Shown in pieces: positions 59,850 through 64,000 of a stretch of DNA of 64,000 bases. Where the stretch lies: NCBI RefSeq assembly GCF_035222275.1, contig NC_085881.1:2418001-2482000 (forward strand), read 5' to 3'. Source of the stretch: Podospora bellae-mahoneyi (lineage: Eukaryota > Ascomycota > Sordariomycetes > Sordariales > Podosporaceae). How positions within the stretch are numbered: the first letter of the stretch is position 1; the number at the start of each line of letters is the position of its first letter. A program made the translations under genes and the position numbers. The notes under the pieces were generated by a model, which did not search any database, had not been told where the DNA came from, and worked only from the letters and a program-made list of their open reading frames with translations.

Positions 59850-62800
59850 ATGACTCGAGCTCCTGGCGCGAGTTACGCTCAGTTCTTTCCTGCTGCCCCC
59901 CGGGTCGTTGCCAGGGACCGGACAAGGGATCGGGAAGATCGCGAAGGTCCCAAGGGAAACACCCTCGATTCGTCGCCTTTGCCAGATGATACCACCAACG
60001 GCCACCTCACCTCGCTAGGCCCCGCGGAATCCTGTCCACCTCAGCAGGACGGGCACATCCCCCCGAGCGCTATGGCTGGCACGAGATTTTCGAGCAGCCA
60101 GCTCACCCCTCCAGCTTCCAACGACTCCCCCTCATCCCATCTCTCATCAGCTGCCCAGCAGCCGTCGACGACCGTGCGAAACACCAACGGGTATCACGGT
60201 CATGTCCCAATACAGAACGAACCGCTCCAGAATGGCACGTCGAGTGTTCTGCCCAGCGTTCCCGAACGCACCTATGCCCGAGACCCCTCACGCCCGATTC
60301 AAACCGTCGTGTGCACATATGATCCTCTCATGGATAAGAAGCTGCCGAGCGGTGAAAGAATGAAAACAAAACCGAAATATAAGGAGTTTGGATTGGTATG
60401 TACGCCCGATACTCATATATACTGGAGAGAGGTGGGGGGTGCGGGGGGGGGGCGTCGTCTTGCTGTGTGATATTGACTGGCTAATACCGCGCACAGGACG
60501 GTCAAGATGACGCTCCCCCCCAAGATCCCCGCCTTGCAAAGGGTGGCCGCCTCGGTTACATCAATGTCGACTTCCACCATGCGAAGGCGCGCCTGCGCCA
60601 GACCCCCTACAGTCTCAAGCAGTACAAATACGACCCCAAAACGTCTTGCGGGCCCGGCCCTCCGACACAAATTGTGGTTACAGGGTTCAATCCTATCACC
60701 CCTTTCTCAACGGTTACCACCTGTTTTGCTGCTTTTGGAGACATTGCTGAGAGCAGCAACAAGCTACATCCCGACAATGGTAGTTACCTTGGTTTTGCAA
60801 CCTTTAGGTACAAAGATACGAAGCCGAATAGGTCGCGGCCTCAAGTCATTAGTGCCGCCGACGCAGCAAGAAATGCGGTCCGTGCCATGAATAACAAGCA
60901 GATTGCAGGGCGCCTTGTTCGAGTCGAATTCGACCCTGACGGAAAGAAGAGCTCCGAAATGCTCGTTCAGGCCATCCGAAAAGACTTAGAAAGGCACAAC
61001 AGTGTCCCATCGACGGCGAGACCTATTCCTACAGGTCCACGGGCTTGTGTCCCAGGACCTCCTCCTACTGCGCCGCGAGGTCCAGCTGCCCACAGAGCAC
61101 CACCACCTCCGCCTGCTATTGCCGGTCGGGGAGCGGGAGCGGGACCAGTGCCAGTGCCAGGACCGCCATCAACCAGGCCCGTGTACGTGATCGAGACTGA
61201 GAGCGTCAAGGACACGATCCGGGAAGCGCCCTACATCTTCGTCGCCCACGAGTACGTTCCAGTCCAGCCGTCAACGGTTATGCACATGAGGAAGCGCCTT
61301 AAAGTGTACGCCATCGAGACTATTCGTGCCGATAAGAGTGGCTATTACGTGATTTTTCACAACAGCGACCGGGGTCGCCACGATGTTGAACGTTGCTACA
61401 GGGCATGCAATCGGACACCTTTCTTCAATTACCTTATGGTCATGGAACTCAACACCTACGGGTCGGAGGGCAGGGGCTCAAGGACATCTCGAGAGCCTCG
61501 AAGACACAGTCGAAGTCCTGAGCGCAGGCGAGTAGACGACCATCGATCACACCGTGACCACGACCGAGGCCGACGTGATGAGGATCGACAGAAACGGGAG
61601 GAACAAGACCGACGAAAGCGTGAAGAGGAGTCACTGCTAAAGGAAGAGAAGGATCAAAGAGCCAAGAACTTCGATCCTGTAATCGAAGCTACCAATGTGG
61701 TAATTCAACAGATGAAGGAGCAGCTCATCAGGCACATTCGAACCAAGATTGCGGCGCCGGCCTTGTTGAACTTTCTTGATCCTGCCAACCAGGTGGCCAG
61801 CCGACGGAAGCACAACATTGAAGACCCGCATTCCTCCAAGCTCTCGATCACTTTTGACGACTCCGATACCAAATCACCGGTTGGCACACCGAATTCCAGA
61901 GCGGATCCAATCGAGAGGCGAACTGGTCGACTGGACGTGTCTGCGCTTCCCCGAATTCGCAAAGCGAAAAATGCTGCTCTCAACGCCCGCAAGCATGCCT
62001 TCAACGACCCCTTTGCGCGCCACCGACCTCCCACCCAACGCTCGACGTTTCGATCTCTTCATGACCGCCTGCAAAGCGATAGCGATGATGACTCGGATGA
62101 CGAGGTGGATCACAGGTATTTGAATGTTCGGAATACCGATGAACCTGAATCTCGACCTCGTAGCCGCTCGTCCACGGATGACGAGGCTACCAAGGAAGAC
62201 TATGCGTCATGGGGCCCGGCTGAGGAAGATTCGATGACGGAAGCCAGCTTTGCGTTGACCGACGGGCCGGCTCTTCCCCGAAAAAGAAAGCTGGACTTGC
62301 AGATGGAGACGGCTATCAAGCGGCAGAAGAAAACGGACGAGGAGCTTTTCGGAGTTACCATCAACCGCGTCGACCCAGGTTACCCCTCGAGAGAGCTTTC
62401 GCCGGAGGATATTGTGCTCCCCGATGCCGAACCCTTGGAGGAGAGGGACACTGATAGTTCGCGGATGCCGACACCTGTTCCTCAGGGGGGCAAATCCAAA
62501 AAGAAGGCCACGAAAACCAAAAAGAAGTCCAAGAAACAGATTTTCGAGGAACGTGAAGCCCTCAAGCGTCAGCAGGAAGAGATCTTTGAGAAGGAGGCCT
62601 CTCTGGCTGCGGATGAGGTCGAGCCCACACCCGATGCTGAGCCTGAACCGGGCATCAAGGAAGCTGCTCTTGACGAGGAGCCAGATGTTGAGAAAGGAGA
62701 GAAACCTCGGAAACTGGACCTTGATGAGAAGATGTATCCGTCTGAGAAGGTTCGCGCATTTGAGCTTCCTTCGAACTTCATTCTTAACGAAACTTCGCTT

Positions 62801-63802
62801 CGGGCTTCGGTTCTGCCTGCACTTTCCCACGCTGATCTGCCGAATCTGGAAAGATTGAAACAGAGGCAGGGGAGTGGATATCTGGAACAACCTCAGGTCT
62901 GGGCGTGGATGCGGGACCGTGTTCGTGAGCTAAACTCACCCGATGCTTCAAAGGATACTCCATGCAGCATTGGCGGCTACTATGTCCCCAATACAACCGG
63001 CTGTGCCAGGACCGAAGGTGTCAAAAAGATTCTCAACTCGGAGAAGTCCAAGTACCTGCCTCACCACATCAAGGTCCAGAAGGCCCGGGAGGAGAGGCAG
63101 GCGCAAAACGGGAAGGCGGGCAAGGACTCGGTCCTGGCTGCCGCAGAAGCCGCAAAGTTGGCGGCGGAGAGCCAGGTTGCTAGAGGCACCTCGCGTGCCA
63201 ATCGGGCGAACAACCGTCGTTTTGTGGCTGGTCTGCATGACCAGATAAGGGGTCTCGGCCAGGATTCGGACGCCTTCAGGTTCAACCAGCTCAAAAAACG
63301 GAAGAAGCCCGTCAAGTTTGCTCGGTCGGCCATCCACAACTGGGGACTGTACACTATGGAGAACATTCCCAAGGACGACATGATCATCGAATATGTGGGC
63401 GAAGAAGTCCGGCAGGTGATTGCAGAGCTCCGAGAGGCGAGATATCTCAAGAGCGGCATAGGTAGCAGTTATCTCTTCCGAATTGATGACAACACGGTCA
63501 TCGACGCGACCAAGAAGGGCGGCATCGCGCGGTTCATCAACCACAGCTGCATGCCCAACTGCACGGCCAAGATCATCAAGGTGGAGGGTAGCAAAAGGAT
63601 TGTCATTTATGCCCTCCGGGACATTGCTCAGAGTAAGTTTACATCTAATAAGCGACTAGTTTTCCATGATGTGATCATTGGCTAACCGTGTGCTCCAGAC
63701 GAGGAGCTAACATACGACTACAAATTTGAGCGTGAGATAGGAGCTACGGACCGCATTCCCTGCCTATGCGGAACAGCGGCTTGCAAGGGCTTCCTCAACT
63801 AA
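59850..63802 (+). CDS. SET1: Set1 histone H3 lysine-4 methyltransferase (COMPASS catalytic subunit)
   Basis: Exons 59850-60395, 60497-63632 and 63699-63802 give 1,261 residues. An RRM lies at about residues 238-330 ([20 protein letters not shown] and GRLVRVEFD). A second Set1-associated RNA-binding segment is at about 410-505 ([19 protein letters not shown]). Charged RS/RD-rich and acidic regions follow, then the N-SET domain (about 925-1110, [20 protein letters not shown]). The SET domain (about 1117-1245) shows [59 protein letters not shown] (N1197) and [11 protein letters not shown], the last restored by the 66-nt terminal intron. The post-[16 protein letters not shown] gives the zinc-binding Cys. 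It methylates H3K4 within COMPASS. All catalytic motifs are intact. Confidence 0.97.
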
Positions 63803-64000
63803 TGCCTTTAATGTCTTTTCACCCTTGCCCTTTTCTCAGGCATCTTTCTTTTTCAAAAAAAAAAAAAAAATTCACCATGGGTCTGGGTTTGGCCACACTT
63901 ATGGCAGGCGCACGGCTATTCTTTGTCCAAGGAGGAAAAACTGGAGTCCATATACTCAGGGCGCGCGGATAGGGCTTATTTCGGGGCAGGCGAAAGCGGG
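63803..64000. other. 3' flank of SET1, including an A16 run
   Basis: The SET1 3' UTR probably lies here. An adenine homopolymer of about 16 nt sits near 63,856-63,871. No further gene can be supported before the window ends. Confidence 0.5.

Overview
The window is nuclear DNA from a filamentous ascomycete (Pezizomycotina). Sordariomycetes, probably Sordariales, is the best guess. The evidence is short introns (54-111 nt is typical) with GTRNGT donors, CTGAC/CTAAC-like branch sites and short CAG/TAG acceptors, together with recognisable fungal single-copy genes and wide intergenic spaces rich in microsatellites. The species is an inference from protein character, because no database search was possible. 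I saw no transposon, CRISPR array, rRNA or tRNA, and no obvious RIP-degraded block.

Left third (1-31.3 kb), in order: the 5' part of an SHPRH/Irc20-type SNF2 helicase running off the left edge (-); mitoribosomal protein mS41 (+); a 6.6 kb gap; a bZIP-like protein with a degenerate zipper (+); a 5.3 kb gap; ER glucosidase I of family GH63 (+), with a one-base frameshift in a G run; recyclin-1, an F-box/Sec10 protein ending in a CaaX box (+); a 1,420-residue fusion of a GMC oxidoreductase with an alpha/beta hydrolase (-); and NADP-glutamate dehydrogenase (-).

Middle (31.3-46.7 kb): a 5.5 kb gene desert carries two unexplained motif arrays, three near-identical TGATAAGAT(A/T)AT sites and an array of TGCTCTYAY with exact 14-bp spacing. 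It is followed by a secreted ferritin-like protein (-) and the translational repressor Ssd1 (-), whose RNase II fold lacks its catalytic motif.

Right third (46.7-64 kb) is compact and made of housekeeping genes: Gle1 (mRNA export, +), Tlg1 (endosome/Golgi SNARE, -), an ER cyclophilin with alternative C-terminal exons (+), Trm112 (methyltransferase activator, +), Big1 (V-ATPase/cell-wall biogenesis, -), Rrp17 (rRNA processing, +), tropomyosin (-), a probable securin (+) and the H3K4 methyltransferase Set1 (+). Several pairs are divergent and probably share promoters (mS41/SHPRH, Gle1/Ssd1, cyclophilin/Tlg1, Rrp17/Big1, securin/tropomyosin). The products fall into several cellular themes: secretory pathway and endosome recycling (glucosidase I, cyclophilin B, Big1, Tlg1, recyclin), polarity and wall (Ssd1, tropomyosin, Big1), RNA biology (Gle1, Rrp17, Trm112, Ssd1) and chromatin/mitosis (SHPRH, Set1, securin). 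I see no operon or biosynthetic cluster.

The observations most worth following are the competing cyclophilin C-termini, the GH63 frameshift, the Cys-box hydrolase fusion, the desert motif arrays, and the sharp switches of codon strategy inside GH63 and recyclin. All exon coordinates are hand-derived from reading frame plus splice consensus; no transcript data were available.
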